From: Acinetobacter sp. XS-4
GTDB taxonomy: Bacteria > Pseudomonadota > Gammaproteobacteria > Pseudomonadales > Moraxellaceae
DNA length: 64,000 nucleotides
Reading direction: 5' to 3'
Assembly: GCF_023920705.1 (NCBI RefSeq)
Contig: NZ_CP094657.1
Coordinates: 62,001-126,000, forward strand
Under the pieces are notes generated by a model. The model was given only the letters and a program-made list of their open reading frames with translations, was not told where the DNA came from and did no database searches. Shown piece after piece: positions 1 to 8,820 of this stretch. Numbering within the stretch: the first letter of the stretch is position 1; every line of letters starts with the position of its first letter. The translations under genes were made by a program, and so were the position numbers.

Positions 1-817
1 CCTGACCATAAATCAGCAGAGTAAACACGCCTGTACCCCCAATAATATTGCCAATGGTGGTTGGAACAAGGAAAGTAAATAGATAGTCATTAATGGAAGC
101 ATCTCCTTGCCAGACGAGATAGGACATTTCTGTAGAACCCACCACTACATGGGTAAAGTCACCCAGTCCTATCAAATATGTCATGAAAAAGATGAGCAGG
201 AACTTATTACTGACTGAAGGCAACATCCAGACCAAAGCTGCAATTAACAGCCCTGACATAATACCTTTGAGCATATTCTGGGTTGCAGAAAAGGAACCGA
301 CATGATGAGCAAGTTCATCTAGCGCCTTGTCAATATCTGGAGTAAACAGGTGAGTAGTGAGGAAAAATAAACTCGCCAAAGCTGTTCCAATGATATTACA
401 TAGAATCACAATCCCCCATAAGCGGCCCACTGCTCGTAATTTATCGAAGGTAAAGGGTTTGAATAAAGGCACAACAGTGGTGATGGTATTCTCGGTAAAG
501 AGCTGCATGTGACCCAAAATAGCGATTAGGAACCCAATGGTATAACCGATATTGGTGATTAAATCGGTCCAGATCGCATCAGTTGGGAGATAAGAGGCAA
601 TAATCGCTTTAAATACAAATGAAAAACTGATAACTAAACCCGCAGCAATCCCTGAAAAGATCAGTGCAGCCGTTGGACGATCCAGCTCTTCGGCGCCATC
701 ACGGCGGATAATTTCATAGACCAAACGGGGTGACAGTTTTTCATGTTCTTCAACTGCCATTTTTTCACGCCAGCTTAAGGTTTTCTCGACCTTTTTTTCC
801 TCTATTTCATGATCCAT
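1..817 (-). CDS. Formate/nitrite transporter family membrane protein (C-terminus cut by window edge)
   Basis: Partial gene, read on the minus strand from an ATG at 817; about 272 codons are present and the C-terminus lies beyond position 1. After a charged N-terminal stretch of about 55 residues (with EEHEKLSPRLVYEIIRRDG) come five to six hydrophobic helices. They carry features of the formate/nitrite transporter (FNT) family, such as GHMQLFTENTITTVVPLF and GLGDFTHVVVGSTEM. The long soluble N-terminus resembles YfdC-type members more than FocA or NirC. Its role is probably passage of a small monocarboxylate or similar anion across the inner membrane; the substrate cannot be read from sequence. 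No partner gene is adjacent. Confidence 0.85.
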   Translation of the reverse strand, partial: MDHEIEEKKVEKTLSWREKMAVEEHEKLSPRLVYEIIRRDGAEELDRPTAALIFSGIAAGLVISFSFVFKAIIASYLPTDAIWTDLITNIGYTIGFLIAILGHMQLFTENTITTVVPLFKPFTFDKLRAVGRLWGIVILCNIIGTALASLFFLTTHLFTPDIDKALDELAHHVGSFSATQNMLKGIMSGLLIAALVWMLPSVSNKFLLIFFMTYLIGLGDFTHVVVGSTEMSYLVWQGDASINDYLFTFLVPTTIGNIIGGTGVFTLLIYGQ

Positions 818-980
818 CAGATTTACTCCTCTCTGAATAAATAATTTATATTTCTTATTTTTATTTATTGATAAGGCAGTGCTCAGGATAAATCCAGTCG
901 ATTCCTAACAGCTTTATGTGTCTTTTTATAAATTGCATGAGGCTGAAAACGAGTACTTACAGTAAGGTAGAACAAGAATA

Positions 981-1184
981 TTAAAGAAGTGTATAAGCTC
1001 TTAAAGTGCGGATGAGTGCCATGTAGTCGCCTTGAGAGGCCTTAGCAATAACAGATTCAACCTCTGCCTGACTCCAGCCTTGTTTTAAAGCGGAACTACT
1101 AAAGTTAGTTAATAAGACTAAAGGATTTTCACCAAAATGGACTGAATGATTCATTAATTTCTTTTCAAGCTTAGACATTTCCAT
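981..1184 (-). CDS. Small hypothetical protein, 67 aa
   Basis: Short gene with a good ribosome-binding site (AGGA, 7 nt before the ATG at 1184), which favours the first ATG over the one two codons later. The product is soluble and mostly helical by composition, with a central SQAEVESVIAKASQGDYMALIRTLR segment and no signal peptide, cysteines or recognisable motif. I do not recognise the family. It stands alone between the FNT channel gene and the purC terminator, with AT-rich sequence on both sides. It is probably a real, genus-level gene rather than a chance frame because of the ribosome-binding site and balanced composition. Confidence 0.55.
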   Translation of the reverse strand: MEMSKLEKKLMNHSVHFGENPLVLLTNFSSSALKQGWSQAEVESVIAKASQGDYMALIRTLRAYTLL

Positions 1185-1331
1185 CGTTTTATCCTAGTTT
1201 TGAAATTTAATTATTGTGAAGTGCTTAGTATTTTTTTAGATTTTAGTGTTTTAAATTGAGTTTGTGCAAGTACTAATTTATTTTAATAGACAAATCTGTC
1301 TACGCTATTTATTTTCTAAAGTACCTCATAT

Positions 1332-1359
1332 AAAAAACCGGGCTTTAGCCCGGTTTTCC
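1332..1359 (-). terminator. Intrinsic terminator after purC
   Basis: On the minus strand, AAACCGGGC-taaa-GCCCGGTTT is followed by a T run, 16 bases past the purC stop codon. The A run on the other flank could also stop transcription entering from the left. Confidence 0.85.
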
Positions 1360-1374
1360 ATGAAGTTTGAACGA

Positions 1375-2094
1375 TTAGATAGCAGATAAATCTACGCCTA
1401 AACGAGCAGCAACTTCTTCATAAGCTTCAACAACACCGCCTAAACCTTGACGGAAACGGTCTTTGTCGAGTTTCTTCTTAGAGTCTTTGTCCCATAGACG
1501 GCAGCCGTCTGGAGAGAATTCGTCACCAAGCACGATACGGTCATGGAAAACACCGAATTCAAGCTTGAAGTCTACCAAGATCATGTTGCCTTCAGCAAAT
1601 AATGCTTTTAATACATCGTTTACTTGGTAAGTTAACACTTTCATTTGCTCTAATTGTTCAGCAGTCGCCCAATCTAAAGCAATCGCTTGAGATTCGTTAA
1701 CCATTGGGTCGCCTAAACCGTCATCTTTATAGAACAATTCAAATGTAGGAGGAGTTAACTCTTTACCTTCTTCTACACCTAAGCGACGGCATAGAGAACC
1801 AGCTGCGTAGTTACGAATTACACATTCAACTGGAATCATTTGAAGTTTTTTAACAAGCACTTCAGTTGGAGAAAGCAATTTTTCAAAATGCGTTTCAATA
1901 CCCGCAGCAGCAAGTTTTTCCATAATGAAGGCGTTAAAAAGGTTGTTCACCTTGCCTTTACGATCTAGTTGTTCGATTTTTTCACCGTTGAACGCAGAGG
2001 CATCATCACGAAAGACTAAAATCAGATGGTCGGCATTGTCTGTTTCATATACAGATTTTGCTTTACCAGTATAGAGCAAGGTTTGTTTTAACAT
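1375..2094 (-). CDS. purC: Phosphoribosylaminoimidazole-succinocarboxamide synthase (SAICAR synthetase)
   Basis: Joins aspartate to CAIR using ATP to make SAICAR, a step of purine biosynthesis in the cytoplasm. The 239-aa length is typical of bacterial PurC. Family motifs are clear: [10 protein letters not shown] near residues 10-19 (nucleotide-binding loop), the [11 protein letters not shown] segment, [17 protein letters not shown] near the middle and [12 protein letters not shown] in the C-terminal third. It lies downstream of dapA-bamC on the same strand, but a hairpin and T run overlapping the end of bamC separate them. It therefore probably has its own promoter or depends on read-through. 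A strong terminator follows. Confidence 0.97.
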   Translation of the reverse strand: MLKQTLLYTGKAKSVYETDNADHLILVFRDDASAFNGEKIEQLDRKGKVNNLFNAFIMEKLAAAGIETHFEKLLSPTEVLVKKLQMIPVECVIRNYAAGSLCRRLGVEEGKELTPPTFELFYKDDGLGDPMVNESQAIALDWATAEQLEQMKVLTYQVNDVLKALFAEGNMILVDFKLEFGVFHDRIVLGDEFSPDGCRLWDKDSKKKLDKDRFRQGLGGVVEAYEEVAARLGVDLSAI

Positions 2095-2106
2095 GAGGGA
2101 ACCTTT

Positions 2107-2135
2107 TAAAAAAAATGCCTAGTAAACGACTAGGC
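2107..2135 (-). terminator. Intrinsic terminator overlapping the bamC stop codon
   Basis: Minus-strand stem GCCTAGT-cgttt-ACTAGGC followed by ATTTTTTTT. The bamC stop codon (2130-2132) lies inside the stem. Only a short leader separates the T run from the purC start at 2094, so this is either a terminator or an attenuator between bamC and purC. Confidence 0.75.
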
Positions 2136-2738
2136 TGGCCAATTTTGGTAAATCTGGTTTAACACTTCAGCAGCCACATCTGGGCTTGCAAAAGTGTTGT
2201 CTACATTAAATAGAGCAAGAGTATGACTTGAACCTACACCAGTAAGTTTAAGCACATAAGTATTGTCATTTACTTTAATCGTCGCCTGATTACTGCCTTG
2301 AGCGATGATGTTGTAATTTAAAGTACTTAATGTCGCTTTGGTGTATTGCCAGATCTCGGTCGTATTCCCATCAACTTTTAATAATGGGTTTTTATTACCG
2401 TCGGTCACAAGCTGAGGACGTCCAAGCGCAGTGGTCGTTTGAGCAGATGCATCTGCTGTTGCATTACCACCCTGTGTTTGTTCAGGACGTGGCAAAGCAA
2501 AACGGTTACCACGCTGGTTTTCAAACTTCGGCGCGTGCTCGATAGCGAGCTGGTCAACAGTTGGTGCAGGATACAAAGGTGTCGCTGGTCGTACAGTTGC
2601 GTCGGCAGGATACTCAAGCGGGGCAAGTTGCTTGGCATTTTTATAATCTAAAGAGTGATTATTAATTGCGAAGCGACCACAACCAGCTAAACTTAAGGCT
2701 GAAACTGCAAGGACTAAACCAAGACGTAATTGCATCAT
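2130..2738 (-). CDS. bamC: BamC/NlpB-like outer-membrane lipoprotein
   Basis: A lipoprotein: hydrophobic signal with lipobox LAGC placing the lipidated cysteine at residue 20. A low-complexity linker rich in Pro, Gln and Ala follows, and then a globular C-terminal domain from about residue 120. BamC is an accessory lipoprotein of the BAM complex that inserts beta-barrel proteins into the outer membrane. At 202 aa this is much shorter than the E. coli protein, so only one of the two helix-grip domains may be present. The dapA-bamC gene order is conserved in gammaproteobacteria and is a main reason for the call. The ORF starts 12 nt after the dapA stop, implying co-transcription. Divergence in sequence makes the gene name less certain than the lipoprotein call. 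Confidence 0.75.
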   Translation of the reverse strand: MMQLRLGLVLAVSALSLAGCGRFAINNHSLDYKNAKQLAPLEYPADATVRPATPLYPAPTVDQLAIEHAPKFENQRGNRFALPRPEQTQGGNATADASAQTTTALGRPQLVTDGNKNPLLKVDGNTTEIWQYTKATLSTLNYNIIAQGSNQATIKVNDNTYVLKLTGVGSSHTLALFNVDNTFASPDVAAEVLNQIYQNWPA

Positions 2739-2750
2739 AAATTGCTCTTA

Positions 2751-3644
2751 TTAAATAATTCCCGCATCTTTTAGGGCATTGCGGAGAGGTTCGCGATATT
2801 GCTCAGCGAGAGGAGTGAGTGGTAAACGAATACCAGTATCAATCAGTCCCATCTCATGTAGTGCCCATTTCACAGGAATTGGGTTTGATTCGCAAAATAG
2901 AATATTGTGTAAATTTGCAATCTTATTGTTAATCGTCTTCGCTTGTTGTTCATCTTTGGCAATTGCAACAGCACATACTTGACTCATTGCTTTAGGTGCA
3001 ACATTTGCAGTAACCGAAATATTACCGTCTGCACCGAGAAGCATAAGTTCCCATGCAGTTTCGTCGTCACCAGAGTAGACAGCCATCTTACCGTTTAAAG
3101 CCTCGATTAAAGCTTTGCCACGAGGCACATCACCTGTCGCATCTTTAATACCAACAATATTAGGGATCTCTGCTAAACGTACAGCTGTATCGTTTGCAAG
3201 ATCTACACCAGTACGGCCTGGTACGTTATAAAGAATAAGAGGTAGTTCTACGGCTTCAGCAATCGCTTTATAGTGTTGGAATAGGCCTTCTTGAGTTGGC
3301 TTGTTATAGTATGGCGTCACAAGTAAAGCTGCATCTGCGCCAAGATCTTTCGCAGCTTTAGTTAATTCGATTGCTTCACGGGTTGAGTTTGCACCAGTAC
3401 CGGCAATAATTGGAATACGTTTATTGGCTACACGAATAATTTCTTTAATAACCTGTGTGTGCTCTTCCATGCTCAATGTTGAGGCTTCGCCGGTTGTACC
3501 GACGGCTACAATACTGTTTGTACCTTGTTCTATGTGCCACTCAACCAGCTTCTCAAGACCCTTCCAATCTACACCGCCGTCTTTCAACATAGGTGTGACG
3601 ATTGCGACGATTGAGCCTTGAATGGTCTGTGCTTGCTGAGTCAT
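2751..3644 (-). CDS. dapA: 4-hydroxy-tetrahydrodipicolinate synthase
   Basis: First committed step of the lysine/diaminopimelate pathway: condenses pyruvate with aspartate semialdehyde. It feeds both lysine and peptidoglycan synthesis. The 297-residue TIM barrel shows the GTTGE motif at 49-53, the active-site Tyr139 (LILYN), Arg144 in NVPGRTG and the Schiff-base lysine Lys167 (VGIKDATG). All catalytic residues are present. It is transcribed away from pncA and heads the dapA-bamC pair. The upstream 330-bp gap must hold its promoter; I see no lysine riboswitch in it. Confidence 0.97.
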   Translation of the reverse strand: MTQQAQTIQGSIVAIVTPMLKDGGVDWKGLEKLVEWHIEQGTNSIVAVGTTGEASTLSMEEHTQVIKEIIRVANKRIPIIAGTGANSTREAIELTKAAKDLGADAALLVTPYYNKPTQEGLFQHYKAIAEAVELPLILYNVPGRTGVDLANDTAVRLAEIPNIVGIKDATGDVPRGKALIEALNGKMAVYSGDDETAWELMLLGADGNISVTANVAPKAMSQVCAVAIAKDEQQAKTINNKIANLHNILFCESNPIPVKWALHEMGLIDTGIRLPLTPLAEQYREPLRNALKDAGII

Positions 3645-3973
3645 TTTTAAAAATATCCTATTTATCCATCCGAATCTGAGGTAAGAAAAACAAAATGTGG
3701 GATGGTTGCAGTATTTTGATTGTCCAGTTCTAACAATAACAGATTGTTGAATGACAATTATGCAAATTATGACTGATCAGACGCATAAGAACAATATGCC
3801 TAACGGATAATCGCGATGTAAACTTGAGGAAAAGATAGGATGTGTTGGTATTGCAGGGGTGAGAAGGGTCAGTAAATATAACAATACAGCTTGATTCAAC
3901 TGAGCCCTACTTAATATGGGCTCTTTTTATGGCAAGATAGAATGCAATTTTCCCGGTTGGGATTGAAGATGAC
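3645..3973. other. dapA-pncA divergent intergenic region with an orphan terminator
   Basis: About 330 bp without an ORF. It must contain the divergent promoters for dapA and pncA. Its one clear structure is the plus-strand hairpin at 3902-3928, which has no coding gene upstream of it on that strand, so a short untranslated transcript is possible. No tRNA-like fold is visible. Confidence 0.5.
3902..3928 (+). terminator. Orphan intrinsic terminator upstream of pncA
   Basis: GAGCCC-tacttaatat-GGGCTC followed by TTTTT on the plus strand, about 45 bases before the pncA start. No coding gene on this strand ends here, so it terminates either an unannotated small RNA or premature pncA leader transcripts. 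Confidence 0.6.
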
Positions 3974-4618
3974 ATGAATATGAATAAACAACCACAAAAT
4001 GCGGCTTTAATCGTAGTTGATGTACAAAATGGTTTTACACCGGGTGGAAATTTAGCAGTTGTCGATGCCGATACAATTATTCCAACGATTAACCAACTTG
4101 CTGATTGTTTTGAAAATGTTGTTCTGACACAAGATTGGCATCCCGATAATCATATCTCTTTTGCACAAAACCATTCGGGCAAGCAGCCATTTGAAACCAT
4201 TGAACTCGACTATGGACCGCAAGTGCTCTGGCCTAAGCATTGCGTACAAGGGACTCAAGATGCCGAGTTTCATCCAAATTTAAATATTCCAACTGCTCAA
4301 CTCATTATTCGAAAAGGCTTTCATGCTCATATTGATAGTTACTCTGCTTTTATGGAGGCAGATCACATCACAATGACGGGTTTAACGGGTTACTTAAAAG
4401 AGCGTGGCATTGATACGGTCTATGTAGTCGGAATTGCGACAGACTTTTGCGTGGCATGGACTGCTTTAGATGCAATGAAGCAAGGTTTTAAAACTTTAGT
4501 GGTTGAAGATGCTTGCAAAGGTATTGATCTGAATGGTTCATTAGAACACGCGTGGCAAACCATGCAGCAACAAGGAGTTGTCCGTATTCAATCGATTGAT
4601 CTGTTGAGTGGGTGCTAA
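3974..4618 (+). CDS. pncA: Nicotinamidase
   Basis: Hydrolyses nicotinamide to nicotinic acid and ammonia in the NAD salvage pathway (also acts on pyrazinamide in other species). The 214-aa isochorismatase-fold protein shows the catalytic triad Asp16 (VVDVQNGF), Lys114 (IIRKGF) and Cys159 (GIATDFCV). Metal-site residues Asp54, His56 and His60 lie in QDWHPDNH, with His89 in WPKHC. The start at 3974 is supported by a weak GAAG five bases upstream; a second ATG lies two codons later. The next enzyme of salvage, PncB, is also encoded in this window but 36 kb away. The downstream transporter gene follows after 40 bp on the same strand. Confidence 0.95.
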   Translation: MNMNKQPQNAALIVVDVQNGFTPGGNLAVVDADTIIPTINQLADCFENVVLTQDWHPDNHISFAQNHSGKQPFETIELDYGPQVLWPKHCVQGTQDAEFHPNLNIPTAQLIIRKGFHAHIDSYSAFMEADHITMTGLTGYLKERGIDTVYVVGIATDFCVAWTALDAMKQGFKTLVVEDACKGIDLNGSLEHAWQTMQQQGVVRIQSIDLLSGC

Positions 4619-4658
4619 TTCTGTTGGTCTAGTATTTTAATTTTTAGGGATAGAAAGT

Positions 4659-5621
4659 ATGTCTGCATTACTGCGCTTTACCCAATTTATTCAAAAAACT
4701 TTTGCTCTATGGGTGATTGTTTTTGCAGCACTAGCGCTATGGCAGCCTGAGTTTTTTGTTTGGCTTAAAGCTTATATTCCATGGATCTTGGGCATTATTA
4801 TGCTTGGTATGGGAATGACCATGACCATAGACGACTTTAAAGGGGTATTACAAAGTCCGAAAGCTGTGTTGATTGGGGTGGTGGCACAGTTTGTGGTGAT
4901 GCCCGGTTTAGCATATGTTCTATGTAAATTATTTAATTTACCTCCTGAAATTGCTGTTGGAGTTATTTTGGTCGGCTGTTGCCCAGGTGGAACTGCTTCA
5001 AATGTGATTACCTATATGGCTAAAGGCAATGTGGCTTTGTCGGTGGCTTGTACATCGGTATCTACGCTTTTAGCGCCAGTGTTGACACCTGCGATTTTCT
5101 ATTTGCTTGCCAGCCAATGGTTAAAAATTGATGCAGCTTCGATGTTTATTTCGATTTTGCAGGTAGTGCTACTGCCTATTGTCGTTGGTCTAATTTTAAG
5201 AACATGGCTCAAGCGTCAGGTCGAGTCCTATATCCAGGTCATGCCTTTAGTTTCTGTTATTGCAATTGTAGCGATTGTGGCCGCTATTATTGGTGGGAGC
5301 AAAGCAGCCATTCTACAATCGGGCTTGCTCATTTTGGCTGTAGTGATATTGCATAATGGGTTTGGATATTTATTAGGTTTTGCAGCAGCGCGGTTCTTTA
5401 AATTGCCTTATGCGGACAGTAAAGCCATTGCTGTTGAGGTAGGGATGCAAAACTCAGGTTTAGGTGTTGCGCTCGCAGCAGTACATTTTGCGGCTTCCCC
5501 GATTACCGCAGTGCCAAGCGCGATTTTTAGCCTTTGGCACAATATTTCTGGGCCTGCACTTGCGACTTATTGGGCAAGTCGTATAGAGGTAGACAAACCC
5601 ATTCAAGTAAAAGCTGACTAA
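4659..5621 (+). CDS. Bile acid:sodium symporter (BASS) family transporter
   Basis: Integral membrane protein of 320 aa with nine to ten hydrophobic helices. It carries SBF/BASS family signatures: [11 protein letters not shown] near residue 50, [20 protein letters not shown] around 105-125 (first discontinuous helix) and [14 protein letters not shown] near 265 (second). Such proteins couple Na+ entry to uptake of organic anions. Related bacterial members (PanS, YocS) move keto acids such as ketopantoate, but the substrate here is unknown. The start at 4659 is preceded by AGGGATAGAAAGT. It may be co-transcribed with pncA. It converges with the DUF523 gene, with only four bases between stop codons. 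Confidence 0.88.
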   Translation: MSALLRFTQFIQKTFALWVIVFAALALWQPEFFVWLKAYIPWILGIIMLGMGMTMTIDDFKGVLQSPKAVLIGVVAQFVVMPGLAYVLCKLFNLPPEIAVGVILVGCCPGGTASNVITYMAKGNVALSVACTSVSTLLAPVLTPAIFYLLASQWLKIDAASMFISILQVVLLPIVVGLILRTWLKRQVESYIQVMPLVSVIAIVAIVAAIIGGSKAAILQSGLLILAVVILHNGFGYLLGFAAARFFKLPYADSKAIAVEVGMQNSGLGVALAAVHFAASPITAVPSAIFSLWHNISGPALATYWASRIEVDKPIQVKAD

Positions 5622-5625
5622 TTCA

Positions 5626-6096
5626 CTAAAGAGGATGGGTTGCTAACCAATCTTTAATCTCATTTTCAGAAATCACCTTGAAACCATGGCGCTGTAGTAG
5701 TGCTGTGGTAATCCCAACTCCTACAATTTTCTCTCCTTGAAAAGTACCGTTATAAATTTTTTGACTACCACAAGAAGGGCTATTTTCCTTTAAGACCACA
5801 CAGCTCGCTTTTATTTGCTGTGCAATTTCGAGAGTGCGGTAAGCGCCTTTTAAATATAAGTCTGTTACATCTAGACCAGATGAATCGGTAATTATAGCTT
5901 TGCCATCAAGCACATCTTGGCCTGTTCCTCCTACAACTTCTGCGGGTGAGCGTGGAGTGGTAAAGCCACCTAATAACTCTGGACACAATGCTTGGGCTTT
6001 TTTATTAACTACCAGTTGTTTAAGTAAAATATTTAGGCAAGATTGACCATCGTAACGGACGGGTTCACCAATTAAACATGCACTGATTAAAAGCAT
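5626..6096 (-). CDS. DUF523 family protein
   Basis: A 156-aa cytoplasmic protein matching the DUF523 (YbbK-like) family: N-terminal LISACLIGEPVRYDGQS, the central CPELLGGFTTPRSPAE and the SCVVLKENSPSCGSQKIYNG block. The conserved cysteines (in SACL, CPE and SPSCG) suggest metal or Fe-S binding, though the biochemical role of the family is not established. No extra uvrA- or DUF1722-type domain is fused. It ends four bases from the stop of the convergent BASS gene with no hairpin between them. Confidence 0.85.
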   Translation of the reverse strand: MLLISACLIGEPVRYDGQSCLNILLKQLVVNKKAQALCPELLGGFTTPRSPAEVVGGTGQDVLDGKAIITDSSGLDVTDLYLKGAYRTLEIAQQIKASCVVLKENSPSCGSQKIYNGTFQGEKIVGVGITTALLQRHGFKVISENEIKDWLATHPL

Positions 6097-6205
6097 AGTT
6101 TTCCAAAATTAAAACAATTGAGGCTTATTGAATATAAAGAATCATAAACAGAATATGAAAGATGACAATTCATTTTAAAAATAGACAAATTAAAAGATTA
6201 CCAAA

Positions 6206-6242
6206 ATTATGTAATTCATAATCAAGTTATGTATTGCATAAT
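6206..6242. promoter_or_regulatory. Tandem 17-bp palindromic operators upstream of hpd (putative IclR-type sites)
   Basis: Two palindromes of the form RTTATG-N5-CATAAT at 6206-6222 (ATTATG-taatt-CATAAT) and 6226-6242 (GTTATG-tattg-CATAAT), exactly 20 bp apart. The same tandem arrangement occurs between fahA and the aromatic permease gene at 11483-11519, so one regulator probably controls both. The nearby IclR-family gene (7748-8527) is the obvious candidate. Confidence 0.7.
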
Positions 6243-6285
6243 TTAATTGTTTTTAGTAGCATCTAATTCAAGGTAAATGGCCATT

Positions 6286-6312
6286 GGAGATCCAACAAGG
6301 ATGTTGGTCTCC
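6286..6312 (+). other. Leader hairpin upstream of hpd
   Basis: GGAGA-t-CCAACA-agga-TGTTGG-TCTCC: eleven base pairs with one bulged T and a four-base loop. It lies about 45 bp downstream of the tandem operators, so it would fold near the 5' end of the hpd transcript. No T run follows, so it is not a terminator. An mRNA-stabilising or regulatory leader stem is possible. Confidence 0.55.
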
Positions 6313-6404
6313 ATAAATCTATAAATGATTTTTAGGAAAAGACGATTTTTAAGGGTTTATTGAAAAATCTCAATCGTACTTTTAGATAAGAAAGGACAGT
6401 GTGT

Positions 6405-6476
6405 ATGGAAAATAAACACCACATGGAACGGAAATTAATCATCAAAGGCTTCACGCTCATCATATCTTCGTTTTAA
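6405..6476 (+). CDS. Possible 23-aa leader peptide in the hpd 5' region
   Basis: ATG-initiated frame encoding MENKHHMERKLIIKGFTLIISSF, preceded by AAAGGA with eight bases of spacing, a good ribosome-binding site. It lies in the roughly 350-nt leader between the operators and hpd. The peptide has a polar N-terminus with two histidines and a hydrophobic C-terminus. It has no run of Tyr or Phe codons, so classical attenuation by tyrosine is not supported. It may be a real leader peptide or small protein, or chance. Confidence 0.35.
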   Translation: MENKHHMERKLIIKGFTLIISSF

Positions 6477-6625
6477 TGATTCGTTTTTTTCTCATAGGAT
6501 GCGTTGGGTTAAGGCATTTTGACGGTTCAAATACTCACCCAATGATTACGTATTCTATAGAGAAAGGAGCTGAGTTCATCAGCAATAGAGATAAACGGAA
6601 CAGGTAATCACCAGAGGGAAACTAG

Positions 6626-7681
6626 ATGGATATTTTAGAGAACCCATTAGAATTATGCGGTTTTGCATTTATTGAGTTTGTTTCAAAAGAAAATGAATTA
6701 GATCCAATTTTTGAAACAATCGGCTTTTCAAAAGTAGCCAAGCATAAATCGAAAGAAGCGTACTTATGGCGTCAAGGAAATATCAATATTATCCTGAATT
6801 ATCAGCCAGAATCTTACGCTTCATTCTTCTTTAATGAACATGGTCCATCTGCTTGTGCGATGGGTTTCAAAACACGTGATGCAGCAAAAGCTTTCCAAAA
6901 AGCAGTAGAGCTTGGCGCTGAACCAATGTATTCAAAAGTTGGGCCAATGGAGCTTAACATTCCGGCAATTAAAGGTATTGGTGGCATGCCAATCTTCTTA
7001 GTTGACCGCGATATTTATGAAAATGACTTTGTCTTCTTTGATGATGCGAAAAGACATCCAGTAGGGGCAGGTTTAAAAGAGATTGACCATTTAACTCATA
7101 ATGTCTACAAAGGCCGTATGGAGTATTGGGCAAACTTTTATGAAAAAATCTTTAACTTCCAAGAAATTCGCTACTTTGATATTAAAGGTGAATATACAGG
7201 CTTAACGTCTAAAGCATTAACAGCGCCAGACGGCATGATCCGTATTCCGTTAAATGAAGATTCGGACAAAGGAAACGGCCAAATTGCAGAGTTCCTTTCT
7301 GATTTTAATGGCGAAGGCATTCAACATATCGCGTTTATTTGTGATGACTTAATTTCGACTTGGGATAAGTTAAAGGGCCTCGGTCTGAAATTTATGACAC
7401 CGCCGCCAAATACCTATTATGAAATGCTACCAGAACGTTTACCTGAGCATGGTGAACCGACTGATGAGTTAAAACAGCGTGGGATTTTGTTAGACGGCAA
7501 TACTAAAGATGGTCAGAAGAAACTGTTATTGCAAATTTTCTCTGAAAATATGATTGGTCCAGTCTTCTTTGAATTTATTCAACGTAAAGATGATGACGGT
7601 TTTGGGGAAGGTAACTTCAAGGCGTTATTTGAGTCTATTGAACGTGACCAGATTCGCCGTGGTGTTTTAGAAACTAAATAA
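6626..7681 (+). CDS. hpd: 4-hydroxyphenylpyruvate dioxygenase
   Basis: Fe(II) enzyme that turns 4-hydroxyphenylpyruvate (from tyrosine) into homogentisate. The 351-aa protein has two VOC-type halves, with the iron triad in the C-terminal half: His155 (EIDHLTHNV), His234 ([10 protein letters not shown]) and Glu316 ([10 protein letters not shown]). The C-terminal [18 protein letters not shown] is a hallmark of the family. The start is supported by GAGGG, seven bases before ATG. It is transcribed alone from a long leader carrying tandem palindromic operators. The downstream pathway genes fahA and maiA lie on the opposite strand across the iclR gene. Confidence 0.97.
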   Translation: MDILENPLELCGFAFIEFVSKENELDPIFETIGFSKVAKHKSKEAYLWRQGNINIILNYQPESYASFFFNEHGPSACAMGFKTRDAAKAFQKAVELGAEPMYSKVGPMELNIPAIKGIGGMPIFLVDRDIYENDFVFFDDAKRHPVGAGLKEIDHLTHNVYKGRMEYWANFYEKIFNFQEIRYFDIKGEYTGLTSKALTAPDGMIRIPLNEDSDKGNGQIAEFLSDFNGEGIQHIAFICDDLISTWDKLKGLGLKFMTPPPNTYYEMLPERLPEHGEPTDELKQRGILLDGNTKDGQKKLLLQIFSENMIGPVFFEFIQRKDDDGFGEGNFKALFESIERDQIRRGVLETK

Positions 7682-7702
7682 GCTGAGCTTTATTCCTGAT
7701 CT

Positions 7703-7736
7703 AAAAAAACCAAGAGTTTGATCTCTTGGTTTTTTT
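7703..7736. terminator. Bidirectional terminator between hpd and the iclR-family gene
   Basis: CCAAGAG-tttgat-CTCTTGG flanked by an A run on the left and a T run on the right. It serves hpd on the plus strand and the convergent regulator gene on the minus strand. Confidence 0.85.
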
Positions 7737-7747
7737 ATGGCTATTGA

Positions 7748-8527
7748 TTAGCGGCTTTTAATATATTGATTGATGAGCTTTACTTCATTTTTTAAGATTT
7801 CAATCGTTTTACTGTGAGGGTCGACTGGTAAAAACATTTCGCTATCCAGGGCGACAATACAAAATTCAATGCTTTGATTTGAGTTAAACACAGGTAAACC
7901 CACCGCATTAATTCCTGTCAATAAATCACCTTTCGCTGCTGACATTTCTTGCTGGCGAATCGTTTCTTTAAGCTCTGTAAACGCTTGCCAGTTTTGTGGT
8001 GCAATGTGTAAACCAAGCTCTTGATGCTTTTGCCATTCTGTTTCCATTAAAGGGCGAACAAAATGCTCTGGAAGATATGAAGCAAATAAACGTCCCGCAG
8101 CAGAATTGACTAAAGGCATAATCGAGCCGACTTTAGTGACAATTGAAATAGGGTGGTTTGATTCAATGGACTGAACAACCACAGGACCTTTCGGTGACCA
8201 TTTACTGATTTGTATGCCGCAACCAATTTTGTTTTGTAGGTCGTAAATTAAATGCTGTACCAGCTGTAGTGTGTCGCTATGCTGAACACAGTTGAGACCT
8301 AAGCGCCATGCCTGATCACCTAAAGCATATTGCCCATCATCAAGCTGTTTTGCATATTCCATGCGAATAAGACTGACCAGATAGCGATGCACTTTGGCAG
8401 GATGCATTTCTAGCTTGCTCGATAGATCTTTGAGAATAATAGGTTGATTGTGCTCTAAAAGGGCGTTTAGTACAGATAAACCGACTTCAAGTGATTGAAC
8501 CCCCCCAGATACTTTTTCTTCAATCAT
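7748..8527 (-). CDS. IclR-family transcriptional regulator of the tyrosine/homogentisate locus
   Basis: A 259-aa regulator with an N-terminal winged helix-turn-helix (about residues 10-70, with ILKDLSSKLEMHPAKVHRYL). The C-terminal IclR effector domain is seen in the SIVTKVGSIMPLVNSAAGRLFASYL block and in INAVGLPVFNSNQSIEFCIVAL. IclR-type regulators such as HmgR control homogentisate pathways in pseudomonads and usually bind short palindromes. Placement between hpd and the fahA-maiA operon, plus shared palindromes at both promoters, makes it the likely local regulator. Whether it represses or activates, and with which ligand, is not evident. No copy of the palindrome lies just upstream of its own start. 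Confidence 0.85.
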   Translation of the reverse strand: MIEEKVSGGVQSLEVGLSVLNALLEHNQPIILKDLSSKLEMHPAKVHRYLVSLIRMEYAKQLDDGQYALGDQAWRLGLNCVQHSDTLQLVQHLIYDLQNKIGCGIQISKWSPKGPVVVQSIESNHPISIVTKVGSIMPLVNSAAGRLFASYLPEHFVRPLMETEWQKHQELGLHIAPQNWQAFTELKETIRQQEMSAAKGDLLTGINAVGLPVFNSNQSIEFCIVALDSEMFLPVDPHSKTIEILKNEVKLINQYIKSR

Positions 8528-8746
8528 TTAAATACCCTTAATAAATTTACTTCAGCTGTTAAACACTGACGATCAAAACATAAATTGAAATTGCTGCGTT
8601 TTACATCATGCCTGAGCCTAGTGAAAAATAGAAATCACCTTTTTCTATTAGCGAAATTGACATGTTTAATAATCAACAATTTTCTAAAATCACCATACTC
8701 TCATTTATAGCGCGATTTTCTAAAAATTAGCGGTTTTAAATAATAT

Positions 8747-8802
8747 AAATCGGCATTGATATAGAACCGTTCATTCAAACAATTCTAATCAATGCCGACT
8801 TT
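8747..8802. repeat. Long inverted repeat downstream of the VOC gene
   Basis: Arms AATCGGCATTGAT and ATCAATGCCGACTT flank about 26 bases, forming a stem of about twelve pairs. It sits just past the end of the fahA-maiA-VOC operon on the minus strand. The following sequence is AT-rich but lacks a clean T run, so it may act as a terminator or as an mRNA 3' end stabiliser. The surrounding 8528-8820 gap otherwise shows no gene. Confidence 0.55.
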
Positions 8803-8820
8803 TAATTTACTCTTTTAAAA

